A stretch of 64,000 bases of DNA, taken from the NCBI RefSeq assembly GCF_001296045.1, contig NZ_LJHS01000055.1, positions 62,001 to 126,000 on the forward strand. Direction: 5' to 3'. This document shows, piece by piece, positions 18,006-26,674 of this stretch (the first letter of the stretch is position 1; every line of letters begins with the position of its first letter). The translations under genes were made by a program, and so were the position numbers. The notes beneath the pieces were generated by a model. That model worked only from the letters and a program-made list of their open reading frames with translations, did not search any database and was not told the origin of the DNA. The stretch comes from Rhizobium sp. AAP43 (GTDB lineage Bacteria; Pseudomonadota; Alphaproteobacteria; Rhizobiales; Rhizobiaceae).

Positions 18006-20069
18006 ATGGCAAAACTGGCTTTCGACACCGGCGGTACTTTTACCGATTTCGCGCTCCTGGATGACATGGGCGACCTCCACCTTCACAAGGTCCTCAGCAC
18101 GCCGAAGAACCCGGCCGAAGCGGTCGTGCAGGGCGTTTCCGAGCTTCTGGAAAAATTTGCTGACACCATTTCGATCGAGAAGCTGCAGGTGCTCGGCGCA
18201 ACCACCGTCGTCACCAATGCTGTTCTGGAGCGCAAGGGCGTGGAGACCGGATTCGTCACCACGGATGGTTTTCAGGATATGCTGCGCATTCGTAACGAAG
18301 GCCGCTACGACCTTTATGATCTGAACATCAAATATCCGGACCCGCTGGTCAGCCGCGCGAACAGCTATGGCGCAAAGGAGCGCATCGCAGCGGATGGTTC
18401 GGTGATGACCGAGCTCAAGGAAGAGACGGTTCGCGAGATCGCCGGGCGTCTCAAGGAAAAAGGCATTCGCTCCGTCGCAGTCTGCCTGCTGCATGCCTAC
18501 AAATATCCGCAGCATGAGCAACGCGTCGCTGCGCTGCTGCGCGAGGAATATCCCGACGTCTTCGTGTCCCTGTCTTCGGAAGTTTGCCCGGAGATGCGCG
18601 AATTTGATCGCGCCTCCACCACCGTCGTCAATGCCTATACGCGGCCGCAGATGGCGGGCCACGTGGCCCATCTGCAGCGCGAATTCGCGGAAAAAGGGAT
18701 TGATCGGCAGGTTCTCTGGATGACCTCGTCCGGCGGTCTTGTGCCCAGTCGACGTGCCGCGGAACTGCCGGTACGCCTGATCGAATCCGGTCCTGCCGCA
18801 GGGGCCGTGGCGGCTGCTGAATTCGGCCGTACGGCCGGGGAAGACAGCGTGCTCTCCTTCGATATGGGCGGCACCACCGCCAAGCTTTGCCTCATCCCAA
18901 ATGGCGAGCCGAACGTCGGAACCGATCTGGAAGTTGCCCACTATCAGCGTTTTCGCAAGGGCTCGGGCTTCCCGCTGAAGATCCAGTCGATCCAGATGAT
19001 CGAGATCGGTGCGGGCGGCGGCTCGATCGCCGCGAAGAACCCGCTGGGACTGCTCGATGTCGGCCCGCACTCCGCTGGCGCCATGCCGGGGCCGGCCGCC
19101 TATCAGCGTGGAGGCACTCAGCCGACCGTCACTGATGCGGATATCCTGCTCGGCTACATGGGCACCGAATCCTTTGTCGGCGGATCGTTCAAGGTGTCGA
19201 AGGATGCGGCGCGTGAGGCCATGGCCAAACTCGCAACTTCGCTTGACGTGTCGGTGGAACGTTGTGCCTGGGGTATCCACGACCTCGTCAACGAATCGAT
19301 GAGCAAGGCCGCGGCCATGCATGCTACGGATCTCGGTGTCGATCCGCGTTCGCTGCCCATGGTGGCTTTTGGCGGCGCCGGCCCGGTCCACGCCTATGGC
19401 ATCGCACGCAAACTGGGGATCAGTCGCATTATCTGCCCGACCGGCGCTGGCGTCAGTTCGGCTATCGGCCTTCTGATCGCGCCGGTCGCCGTGGATCTTT
19501 CCGCAAGTCATCCGATGGCAATCGACGCCTGGGACATGAACGCGATGAACGGGCTTCTGAACGAGCTCGCATCCCAAGGCGCGGAAGTGGTCTCGGCTGC
19601 GGGCGTTCCCAAGGAAACCATCACGAACCGCTACACGGTCGACATGCGCCATGTCGGCCAAGGGCACGAAATTACGGTCGTTCTTCCGGATCGGAGCTTG
19701 CCGCAGGACCAGTTCCTCGAGGAATTGCGCGAGGCCTTCTTCAAGCTGTATCGCGAGCTGTTCGGTCGCACCGTTGCCGCCCCGCTCGAAGTCATCACCT
19801 GGCGCTTGCGCGCCAGCGGCGAGAAGGATCAGGTGACACGGCCGCATGAGACACTGGTTGCGGACGCGAAAAAGGGCAGCCGCGCGGTCTATTTCCAGGA
19901 AGCCCAAGGCTATCTCGAGACTGCGGTCTACGATCACTACAAGCTTCCGGTCGGCGAAGCCGTGCAAGGCCCGGCCATCGTCGAACAGCGTGAGTCCACG
20001 GCGGTCGTTGGACCGAGTGGCGTCTTTCATGTCGACGCTCACGGCAATCTCGTAATCAACATTCTCTGA
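18006..20069 (+). CDS. HyuA-type hydantoinase/oxoprolinase, ATP-binding subunit
   Basis: Subunit A of the ATP-dependent N-methylhydantoinase/5-oxoprolinase/acetone-acetophenone carboxylase superfamily, 687 residues. The ASKHA-type phosphate-binding site FDTGGTFTDFALLDD is at the N-terminus, and GATTVVTNAVLERKG, a second SFDMGGTTAK and VAFGGAGPVHAYG follow in the expected order. I took ATG 18006, after GAGGGAAAC, rather than an earlier ATG at 17931 that adds 25 low-complexity residues. With HyuB it would use ATP to open a lactam or imide ring or to carboxylate a ketone; sequence alone does not say which. It belongs with hyuB, SDR and aldolase. Confidence 0.9.
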   Translation: MAKLAFDTGGTFTDFALLDDMGDLHLHKVLSTPKNPAEAVVQGVSELLEKFADTISIEKLQVLGATTVVTNAVLERKGVETGFVTTDGFQDMLRIRNEGRYDLYDLNIKYPDPLVSRANSYGAKERIAADGSVMTELKEETVREIAGRLKEKGIRSVAVCLLHAYKYPQHEQRVAALLREEYPDVFVSLSSEVCPEMREFDRASTTVVNAYTRPQMAGHVAHLQREFAEKGIDRQVLWMTSSGGLVPSRRAAELPVRLIESGPAAGAVAAAEFGRTAGEDSVLSFDMGGTTAKLCLIPNGEPNVGTDLEVAHYQRFRKGSGFPLKIQSIQMIEIGAGGGSIAAKNPLGLLDVGPHSAGAMPGPAAYQRGGTQPTVTDADILLGYMGTESFVGGSFKVSKDAAREAMAKLATSLDVSVERCAWGIHDLVNESMSKAAAMHATDLGVDPRSLPMVAFGGAGPVHAYGIARKLGISRIICPTGAGVSSAIGLLIAPVAVDLSASHPMAIDAWDMNAMNGLLNELASQGAEVVSAAGVPKETITNRYTVDMRHVGQGHEITVVLPDRSLPQDQFLEELREAFFKLYRELFGRTVAAPLEVITWRLRASGEKDQVTRPHETLVADAKKGSRAVYFQEAQGYLETAVYDHYKLPVGEAVQGPAIVEQRESTAVVGPSGVFHVDAHGNLVINIL

Positions 20070-20079
20070 GGGATCCAAG

Positions 20080-21756
20080 ATGTCGAAGCCCGCTACCGAT
20101 TTCAACGACCCGATCAATCTTCAGGTCATGTGGAACCGCCTGATCTTCATCGCTGACCAGGCAGACAATGTTCTAGGAAAGACGGCATTCTCGCCGATCG
20201 TGCGCGAGAACCACGACTACGTCACCGTGCTTCTGGACGCCAAGGGCCGGGCTCTTGCGCAGTGCACGTGGTCGATTCCTGTCTTCATCACCTCCCTGCC
20301 GGCCGCGGCGCAGACTTACTTCCTGCCGAAGTTTCCGGCCGACACGCTCGTCGAGGGTGACGTCTTGGCAACCAATGACCCGGAGATCGGTACGGGCCAT
20401 CTCCCTGACGTGACGATGATCACGCCGATCTTCAAGAACGGCAAGGTCGTCGCCTATGCCGGCTCCATCGCCCATCTGCCGGATATCGGCGGTGCACCGT
20501 TGCATTCCGAGGCGAGCGACATCTTTGCCGAGGGCATCCGCTTTCCGATCGTCAAGCTTCTCAAGGCGGGCGTCCCCAACGAGGACGTTTTCGACATCAT
20601 CGAAGCATCCGTGCGTCTTCCCACGGAAGTTCGCGGCGATCTGGAATCGATGATCGCTGCCAATGACGTGATGGGCCGAGAACTGGTCAAGTTCCTTGAT
20701 GAGTATGGGCTTGATGATGTCGAGGGCCTGGCGCAGGCCATTCATTCGCGGTCGGAGGCGCAGACCCGCAAGGCAATCAAGGAATGGCCGAACGGCACCT
20801 ACAGCGCCGAGGTCCTGCTCGACGGTTACGATGTCGATGTCACGCTTAAAGCCTCCGTCATCGTCAGCGACGATTCGATCCACGTGGACTACACCGGCAC
20901 ATCCGATCAGGTCCTGCATTCGATCAACTGCCGCACCAACTATCGGTATGCCCATTCGGTCTATGCGCTGAAGTGCCTGCTTGATCCGGAAACGCCGAAC
21001 AACGAGGGATGCATCATCCCGATCACGGATGAAGCCCCTCTGGGCTCCATTCTCAATCCGCAATCATGGACAGCCGGCAATTCTCGAAACCTGATCGGTC
21101 ATGTCATTCCCTCGCTGATCTTCAAGGCGCTGGAAGGTGTCGTGCCGGACAAGGTCATGGGCGACAGCGGTGGTGCGCCGATCTGGGCGGCGAACTGTGT
21201 TGGTCGGCGTGATGACGGCTCGCAATATGGCTCGGTGCAGAATTTTCATGGCGGGCAAGGCGCGCGCTCGGAATTTGATGGGCTGGATACGCTCAGCTTC
21301 CCGTCCAACTGCAAGGTGACCGCAATCGAGATGTTCGAGGTCGCTGTGCCCGTACTGACCGAGCGCAAGGAGCTGATTGCGGATTCCGGTGGGGCTGGAA
21401 AGCATCGGGGCGGCCTCGGCCAGCGCGTCATCCTGCGCAATCTCGGCCGGAACCCGATGAACATCTATCTGGCGTCTGAACGTGTCCGGCATCCGTGCTT
21501 TGGCGTTGTCGAAGGCCAGAACGGCACCGCCGGCAAGGTGATGAAGGACGGGCAACCGCACTTCCCCAAGGGCAAAGTCGTGCTGAAGACGGACGAGCGG
21601 CTCGAGGTCGAGACGCCCGGTGGCGGCGGATGGGGACGAGCAAGCGAACGTTCGCATGAGCTCATCGCGCAGGACCTTTCGGAAAATCTGGTTACAGCAA
21701 AGGCAGCCAGAGATACCTATGGATATTCCGGAGCGCCGGCCGTGGCCGCTGAATAG
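20080..21756 (+). CDS. HyuB-type hydantoinase/oxoprolinase, B subunit
   Basis: Subunit B of the same superfamily, 558 residues. Typical segments are [53 protein letters not shown] and the glycine-rich end [15 protein letters not shown] plus ETPGGGGWG. It starts 10 bp after hyuA and must work as a complex with it. The hyuAB pair fits 5-oxoproline-like or hydantoin-like lactam hydrolysis better than carboxylation, because no third (gamma) subunit is present. Confidence 0.9.
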   Translation: MSKPATDFNDPINLQVMWNRLIFIADQADNVLGKTAFSPIVRENHDYVTVLLDAKGRALAQCTWSIPVFITSLPAAAQTYFLPKFPADTLVEGDVLATNDPEIGTGHLPDVTMITPIFKNGKVVAYAGSIAHLPDIGGAPLHSEASDIFAEGIRFPIVKLLKAGVPNEDVFDIIEASVRLPTEVRGDLESMIAANDVMGRELVKFLDEYGLDDVEGLAQAIHSRSEAQTRKAIKEWPNGTYSAEVLLDGYDVDVTLKASVIVSDDSIHVDYTGTSDQVLHSINCRTNYRYAHSVYALKCLLDPETPNNEGCIIPITDEAPLGSILNPQSWTAGNSRNLIGHVIPSLIFKALEGVVPDKVMGDSGGAPIWAANCVGRRDDGSQYGSVQNFHGGQGARSEFDGLDTLSFPSNCKVTAIEMFEVAVPVLTERKELIADSGGAGKHRGGLGQRVILRNLGRNPMNIYLASERVRHPCFGVVEGQNGTAGKVMKDGQPHFPKGKVVLKTDERLEVETPGGGGWGRASERSHELIAQDLSENLVTAKAARDTYGYSGAPAVAAE

Positions 21757-21765
21757 GAGGACGTC

Positions 21766-22569
21766 ATGGGAAATCTTTCAGGCAAAATCGCCCTGGTGAC
21801 GGGGGCAGGGTCCGGGATTGGCCGGGAGACAGCCTTGCTTCTTGCAAAGGATGGCGCAACCGTCGTGCTCGCCGGCCGCCGCCTTGAGCCACTTAGGGAC
21901 GTCGCGTCATTGATTGAAAAGGCAAGGGGCCGTGCATTCACCCGGGTCCTGGACATCGGTTCGCGAGACGACATCCTTGAGACGGTGAAATGGATCAAGG
22001 AAGGCATCGGTGCCGTCGACATTCTTGTCAACAATGCGGGTAGCGCCAGCAAGGTCCTCAACGCGCGCTTCATCAGCGAGGAGGAATGGAATGCCACGGT
22101 CAATGTGAACCTGACCGCGGTGTTTAACCTAACCCAGGCCGTTCTCACCGACATGATCGCTAAGGGCGACGGAACGATCATCACTGTTTCTTCGCTGGCT
22201 GTGGTCAATCCGAACCTCTTGGGCGGAGCAGCCTATGGTGCAGCAAAGGCAGGCGTGAAGAACTTCATGACCTTCCTGCACAACACCTATCGCAATCAGG
22301 GGATCCGGGCGACAACCATCCTTCCGGGCGAGACCAATACGCCGATCATGGACAATCGTGCGCGGCCACCTCTCGAGGCGGAGCGTGCCGTCATGATGGA
22401 TCCGCATGACGTGGCCCGGGCCATCACTCTTTGCGCGAGCCTGAACAAAAGCGCGGTCATTCCGGAACTGCATATCTGCCCGACCTTCATGCGCGACACG
22501 TCCCAGGACATCGAGATCGCACGCTGGGTCGGCGCGCCGGCGGACACGCCGGACATGCCGAAGAAATAG
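21766..22569 (+). CDS. Short-chain dehydrogenase/reductase
   Basis: Classical SDR of 267 residues. The cofactor site is [11 protein letters not shown] near residue 14, the structural motif is VNNAG, and the active site has Ser in [11 protein letters not shown] and [10 protein letters not shown]. The acidic/basic pattern after strand 2 (LAGRRLEPL) is compatible with NADP(H) but not decisive. It starts 9 bp after hyuB with GGAGG upstream. In this operon it probably oxidises or reduces a hydroxyl/keto group of the intermediate before aldol cleavage. Confidence 0.88.
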   Translation: MGNLSGKIALVTGAGSGIGRETALLLAKDGATVVLAGRRLEPLRDVASLIEKARGRAFTRVLDIGSRDDILETVKWIKEGIGAVDILVNNAGSASKVLNARFISEEEWNATVNVNLTAVFNLTQAVLTDMIAKGDGTIITVSSLAVVNPNLLGGAAYGAAKAGVKNFMTFLHNTYRNQGIRATTILPGETNTPIMDNRARPPLEAERAVMMDPHDVARAITLCASLNKSAVIPELHICPTFMRDTSQDIEIARWVGAPADTPDMPKK

Positions 22570-22578
22570 GAGGAATTC

Positions 22579-23280
22579 ATGAACGGGGCGAAGCTACGCT
22601 CGCGGCTTTTGGCCGGCGAGGCTGTCACCATGTACAACACCCACCACGTATCGTCAGGCCTGGCATCCCGCCTGATCGAGTTGGGGGCGGACTCCGTTTT
22701 CGTTGATTGCGAGCACGGGACCTGGAGCTTTGAAGACGTCCGCATGACCGGACAGATCGTTCGGGCCGCAGGCGGCGCTGCGATCGTCCGGCCGCATTCT
22801 CACGAACGACCTGTCATCATTCGCTATCTGAATTCAGGTGCGGACGGCATCATGGTGCCGATGGTCGATACGGCCGAGCAGGCGCGGGCGATTGTGGATG
22901 CTGTGCGTTACGCGCTGCCTTCCGATCACGATAAACGCCTTGTCGTCGCGATGATCGAAACTGCGGATGCGATCGATCGTCTCGACGAGATGCTGGCCGT
23001 CGAAGGTATCGACGTCTTCTTCATCGGTCCGGGTGACCTGTCTCAGGACATGGGTTTCCCACCAGCACCTCCCTTTGGCGAGCCGCGCCCTACACCTGTG
23101 GTGGACAAGGTTGCGGTTGCCGTCGAGAAGATCCGCGAGGCGGGCAGGATTGCCGGCACATTGGTGACTGCCGAGGAGCTGCCACACTGGCTGGAGCGGG
23201 GCGTGCAGTATTTCTACATCCACACCGACCCCTTCCTGCGTCGTGGCATTGCCGGGGTGAAGCAGACGCTTAAACAATAG
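22579..23280 (+). CDS. HpcH/HpaI-family class II aldolase
   Basis: Metal-dependent aldolase of 233 residues that cleaves 4-hydroxy-2-oxo acids to pyruvate (or another oxo acid) and an aldehyde. Family features are VFVDCEHGTWSFEDV with the catalytic His-containing acidic segment, IVRPHSHERPVIIRYLNSGA, GIMVPMVDTAEQA (metal and pyruvate site) and AMIETADAID. It is the last gene of the catabolic unit, which would end in central metabolites. GAGGAATTC precedes the ATG, 9 bp after the SDR stop. The idn genes follow after only 9 bp, so read-through is possible. Confidence 0.88.
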   Translation: MNGAKLRSRLLAGEAVTMYNTHHVSSGLASRLIELGADSVFVDCEHGTWSFEDVRMTGQIVRAAGGAAIVRPHSHERPVIIRYLNSGADGIMVPMVDTAEQARAIVDAVRYALPSDHDKRLVVAMIETADAIDRLDEMLAVEGIDVFFIGPGDLSQDMGFPPAPPFGEPRPTPVVDKVAVAVEKIREAGRIAGTLVTAEELPHWLERGVQYFYIHTDPFLRRGIAGVKQTLKQ

Positions 23281-23289
23281 GATGCCATC

Positions 23290-24057
23290 ATGACCAGTCC
23301 ATTATTTGACCTTACGGGTCGCCGTGCTTTGATCACGGGTTCGTCGCAGGGCATTGGCTTTGCGCTTGCTGCGGGTCTGGCGGCGCATGGGGCTGAGGTT
23401 GTGCTGAACGGCCGTGACCGGGTGAAGCTGGATGCGGCGGTGACGTCACTGCAGGATGCCGGTTTCAAGGCCTCGGCGAGCGATTTCGACGTGACGGATG
23501 GCGAGGCTGTGGCGGCGGGTGTTGCCGCGATTGAAGCCGATATTGGTCCGATCGACATCCTGATCAACAATGCCGGCATGCAGTTTCGGTCGCCTCTCGA
23601 AGACTTTCCGGCCGACAGCTGGGAGCAGTTGCTGAAGACGAATGTGTCGAGCGTGTTCTATGTCGGCCAGGCTGTGGCCCGCCACATGATTGGCCGCGGT
23701 CGGGGGAAGATCGTCAACATCGCCTCGGTGCAGAGCGAACTCGCCCGTCCCGGCATCGCGCCTTACACCGCGACCAAGGGAGCGGTGAAGAACCTGACGC
23801 GCGGCATGTCGACCGACTGGGCAAAGTACGGCCTGCAGGTCAATTCGATTGCGCCGGGCTATTTCAAGACGCCGCTCAACCAGGCGCTGGTCGACAATCC
23901 GGAATTCTCCGCCTGGCTGGAAAAGCGCACGCCGGCCGGTCGCTGGGGTGACGTGGAGGAACTGGTCGGTGCGGCCGTGTTCCTGTCGTCGAATGCTTCC
24001 TCCTTCGTGAATGGACACACGCTTTATGTCGACGGCGGCATCACCATTAGTCTCTGA
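23290..24057 (+). CDS. idnO: Gluconate 5-dehydrogenase (IdnO-like SDR)
   Basis: Classical SDR of 255 residues, close in sequence style to gluconate 5-dehydrogenases, which reduce 5-keto-gluconate to gluconate. It shows FDLTGRRALITGSSQGIG, NNAGMQFRSPLEDF, the catalytic segment NIASVQSELARPGIAPYTATKG and a C-terminal GHTLYVDGGI. In the idonate pathway it acts after IdnD. Its neighbours idnK, idnD and gnd support the assignment. Its stop lies 2 bp before the idnK start, inside a 15-bp repeat tract. Confidence 0.88.
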   Translation: MTSPLFDLTGRRALITGSSQGIGFALAAGLAAHGAEVVLNGRDRVKLDAAVTSLQDAGFKASASDFDVTDGEAVAAGVAAIEADIGPIDILINNAGMQFRSPLEDFPADSWEQLLKTNVSSVFYVGQAVARHMIGRGRGKIVNIASVQSELARPGIAPYTATKGAVKNLTRGMSTDWAKYGLQVNSIAPGYFKTPLNQALVDNPEFSAWLEKRTPAGRWGDVEELVGAAVFLSSNASSFVNGHTLYVDGGITISL

Positions 24058-24101
24058 AATGCCGGTCTCTGAAGTGTCAGTCTCTGACGAGGCAGTCTCC
24101 G
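24050..24101 (+). repeat. 15-bp imperfect tandem repeat over the idnO/idnK junction
   Basis: GTCTCTG recurs at exactly 15-base spacing at 24050, 24065 and 24080, with a degenerate fourth unit GTCTCCG at 24095. The tract contains the idnO stop and the idnK start. Read in the idnK frame it gives pentapeptides VSEMP, VSEVS, VSDEA, VSGP. It probably arose by slippage and could vary in copy number between strains. Confidence 0.7.
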
Positions 24102-24634
24102 GCCCGGCCTATTCCCCCGGCCCGATCGTGGTGATGGGGGTGTCGGGCTGCGGCAAGTCCTCGGTCGGCGCAAGGCTTGGCGATTATCTCGATGCCGCCT
24201 TCGTCGAGGGCGACAGCCTGCATCCACCGGAGAATGTGCGCAAGATGCGGCTCGGCACGCCGCTTGACGATCAGGACCGCTGGCCCTGGCTTGAGCGGAT
24301 TGGCCAGTTGTTGTCGGGCGGCGGGCAAGGGGGGCTGCCGGTGGTGGTCTCGTGCTCGGCGCTGAAGCGCGCCTATCGTGATCGGCTGCGCGAGCTGGCC
24401 GGGCAGCCGGTGACCTTCGTCTTCCTGCAGGGCGACCGGACGCTGCTCGCCGCACGCATGGCGGGCCGCAACCACGACTACATGCCGCTGTCGCTGCTCG
24501 ACAGCCAGCTTGCGACGCTGGAGCTGCCCCAGGCGGAGCCCGACGTCGTGACGATCGACATCAATCAACCGCTCGAAGCCATCGTCGGACGGGCCATGAC
24601 CGTGCTTGCGCTGCGCAGCCGAAGAACGAGCTGA
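24059..24634 (+). CDS. idnK: Gluconokinase
   Basis: P-loop sugar kinase of about 191 residues that phosphorylates gluconate to 6-phosphogluconate. It has the nucleotide-binding loop VMGVSGCGKSSVG, then the GntK hallmarks FVEGDSLHPPENVRKM, TPLDDQDRWPWL and VSCSALKRAYRD. ATG 24059, 2 bp after the idnO stop, is the likeliest start; an earlier Met at 24011 would overlap idnO by 47 bp. The first 20 or so residues come from the 15-bp repeat and are not part of the usual fold. Confidence 0.92.
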   Translation: MPVSEVSVSDEAVSGPAYSPGPIVVMGVSGCGKSSVGARLGDYLDAAFVEGDSLHPPENVRKMRLGTPLDDQDRWPWLERIGQLLSGGGQGGLPVVVSCSALKRAYRDRLRELAGQPVTFVFLQGDRTLLAARMAGRNHDYMPLSLLDSQLATLELPQAEPDVVTIDINQPLEAIVGRAMTVLALRSRRTS

Positions 24635-24656
24635 ACACAACATATCGGAGGACACC

Positions 24657-25604
24657 ATGAGCAAGGCCGAACTCCTTCTGGTCGGGCCCTATCCGGAATG
24701 GGATATGGTCGAACTGGAAGCCCATTACACGGTCCAGAAGCTGTATGAGGCAAGCGACCGCGACGCCTTCATCCGCAGCCATGCGGACAAGATCCGGGCC
24801 ATTGCCACGCGCGGCGAACTGGGCGCCTCGGCAGAACTGATCGCGGCCCTGCCGAAGCTGGAGATCATCTCGGTCTACGGCGTCGGCTTCGATGCGGTCA
24901 ATCTGGAGGCGGCCCGCGCCCGCGGCATCCGCGTCACCAATACGCCTGATGTGCTGACCAATGACGTGGCCGATCTCGGGGTTGCGATGATGCTGGTGCA
25001 GTCGCGCGGCATGATCGGTGCCGAGACCTGGGTGCGCGACGGCAGCTGGGCGCAAAAGGGCCTCTATCCGCTGAAGCGCCGCGTCTGGGGTCGCAAGGCC
25101 GGCGTGCTCGGCCTCGGCCGCATCGGTTACGAAGTGGCCAAGCGCCTGAAGGGGTTCGACATGGACATCGCCTATAGCGACGTCTCGGCAAAACCCTATG
25201 CGGAGGGCATGACCTATATCGCCGATCCGGTGGAACTTGCCCGCCATGCCGATTTCCTCTTCGTGACGCTGGCGGCTTCTGCCGACACGCGCCACATCGT
25301 CGGCCGCCAAGTGATCGAGGCGCTCGGCCCGGAAGGCATGCTGATCAACATCTCGCGGGCGTCGAACATTGACGAGGCAGCCCTCCTGGACGCGCTGGAG
25401 AAGGGCACGCTCGGCTCGGCGGCGCTTGATGTCTTCGAAGGCGAACCGAAGCTCGACCCACGGTTCCTGGCGCTTGATAATGTGCTGGTTCAGCCGCATC
25501 ACGCTTCTGGTACGATCGAAACCCGCAAGGCAATGGGCAAGCTGGTGCGCGACAATCTCGCTGCCCATTTTGCCGGCGGCGCCCTGCCGACCCCGGTGCT
25601 GTGA
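24657..25604 (+). CDS. D-isomer-specific 2-hydroxyacid dehydrogenase (2-ketogluconate/hydroxypyruvate reductase type)
   Basis: NAD(P)-dependent D-2-hydroxyacid dehydrogenase, 315 residues. It has the Rossmann motif VLGLGRIGYEVAKRL and the catalytic triad in INISRAS (Arg), DVFEGEP (Glu) and QPHHASGT (His). ATG 24657 follows GGAGG. Inside an idonate/gluconate operon the likely role is reduction of 2-ketogluconate to gluconate (or 2,5-diketogluconate to 5-ketogluconate), as for E. coli GhrB. Glyoxylate/hydroxypyruvate reduction is the alternative. Confidence 0.85.
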   Translation: MSKAELLLVGPYPEWDMVELEAHYTVQKLYEASDRDAFIRSHADKIRAIATRGELGASAELIAALPKLEIISVYGVGFDAVNLEAARARGIRVTNTPDVLTNDVADLGVAMMLVQSRGMIGAETWVRDGSWAQKGLYPLKRRVWGRKAGVLGLGRIGYEVAKRLKGFDMDIAYSDVSAKPYAEGMTYIADPVELARHADFLFVTLAASADTRHIVGRQVIEALGPEGMLINISRASNIDEAALLDALEKGTLGSAALDVFEGEPKLDPRFLALDNVLVQPHHASGTIETRKAMGKLVRDNLAAHFAGGALPTPVL

Positions 25605-25615
25605 GGAGCCTTGCC

Positions 25616-26647
25616 ATGAAAGCCATCGTCATTCATGCCGCCAGGGATCTGCGGATCGAAGAGCGCGCGGTCGAGGCGCTCGGCCCCGGCCAGGTGGAGG
25701 TCGCCATCGAGGCCGGCGGCATCTGCGGCTCGGACCTGCATTACTACAATCACGGCGGCTTCGGCACGGTCCGGATCCGCGAGCCGATGATCCTCGGCCA
25801 TGAAGTGGCCGGCACGATCAAGGCGCTCGGATCCGGTGTCTCGCATCTGGAGATCGGCGACCGTGTGGCCGTGTCCCCGAGCCGGCCCTGCAATGCCTGC
25901 GACTACTGCCTGGAGGGCAAGCAGAACCATTGCTTCAACATGCGCTTCTATGGCTCGGCCATGCCCATGCCGCATATCCAGGGGGCGTTCCGCCAGCGCC
26001 TGGTGGCAGACGCCTCGCAGTGCCATCCGGTCGATGACGGCATCTCGATCAACGAGGCGGCGATGGCGGAACCCTTTGCGGTGACGCTGCATGCGGTGAA
26101 GCGGGCAGGGCCCTTGACCAACAAGCGCGTGCTGGTCACCGGCTGCGGGCCGATCGGGGCGCTGGCAATCATTGCCGCACGCGCCCATGGCGCACGTGAG
26201 ATCGTCGCCACCGACGTGATGGATGCGGTGCTGAAGAAGGCGCTGCAGGTCGGCGCCGACCGGGTGATCAACAGCGCCGAGAACCCGGAACGGCTTTCGG
26301 ACTACGCCGCCAACAAGGGCTATTTCGATGTGCAGTTCGAGGCCTCCGGCAATGAGCGCGCCATGCGCTCGGGCCTCGAAGCGCTGCGTCCGCAGTCGAC
26401 CCTGGTCCAGCTCGGCCTCGGCGGTGACATCTCCTTCCCGCAGAACATGGTGGTTGCCAAGGAAATCGAACTCAAGGGCACCTTCCGCTTCCACGAGGAG
26501 TTTGGCCTTGCGGTCGATCTGATCAACCGACGCCGCGTCGATCTCGCACCGCTTCTGACCGGCACCTATCCGCTGGAAGATGCGGTCCGTGCCTTCGAGG
26601 TGGCGGGCGACCGGACGCAGTCGATGAAGGTGCAGCTCGCCTTCTGA
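25616..26647 (+). CDS. idnD: L-idonate 5-dehydrogenase
   Basis: Zinc-dependent medium-chain dehydrogenase, 343 residues. The catalytic zinc region is GGICGSDLHYYNHGG with GHEVAG, the structural zinc site is CNACDYCLEGKQNHC near residue 95, and the Rossmann motif is VTGCGPIGALAI. IdnD oxidises L-idonate to 5-ketogluconate, which IdnO reduces to gluconate. The protein matches IdnD better than sorbitol/threonine dehydrogenases because of FNMRFYGSAMPMPH. ATG 25616 follows GAGGAG, 11 bp after the hydroxyacid dehydrogenase stop. Confidence 0.9.
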   Translation: MKAIVIHAARDLRIEERAVEALGPGQVEVAIEAGGICGSDLHYYNHGGFGTVRIREPMILGHEVAGTIKALGSGVSHLEIGDRVAVSPSRPCNACDYCLEGKQNHCFNMRFYGSAMPMPHIQGAFRQRLVADASQCHPVDDGISINEAAMAEPFAVTLHAVKRAGPLTNKRVLVTGCGPIGALAIIAARAHGAREIVATDVMDAVLKKALQVGADRVINSAENPERLSDYAANKGYFDVQFEASGNERAMRSGLEALRPQSTLVQLGLGGDISFPQNMVVAKEIELKGTFRFHEEFGLAVDLINRRRVDLAPLLTGTYPLEDAVRAFEVAGDRTQSMKVQLAF

Positions 26648-26674
26648 CCTTACGAAAGACGACAGGGAAACATC

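Noticed and set aside
17985..20117. 710-codon open frame antisense to hyuA
   Set aside because: It mirrors the real gene over its full length and has no family motifs; long antisense frames are expected in GC-rich coding sequence.
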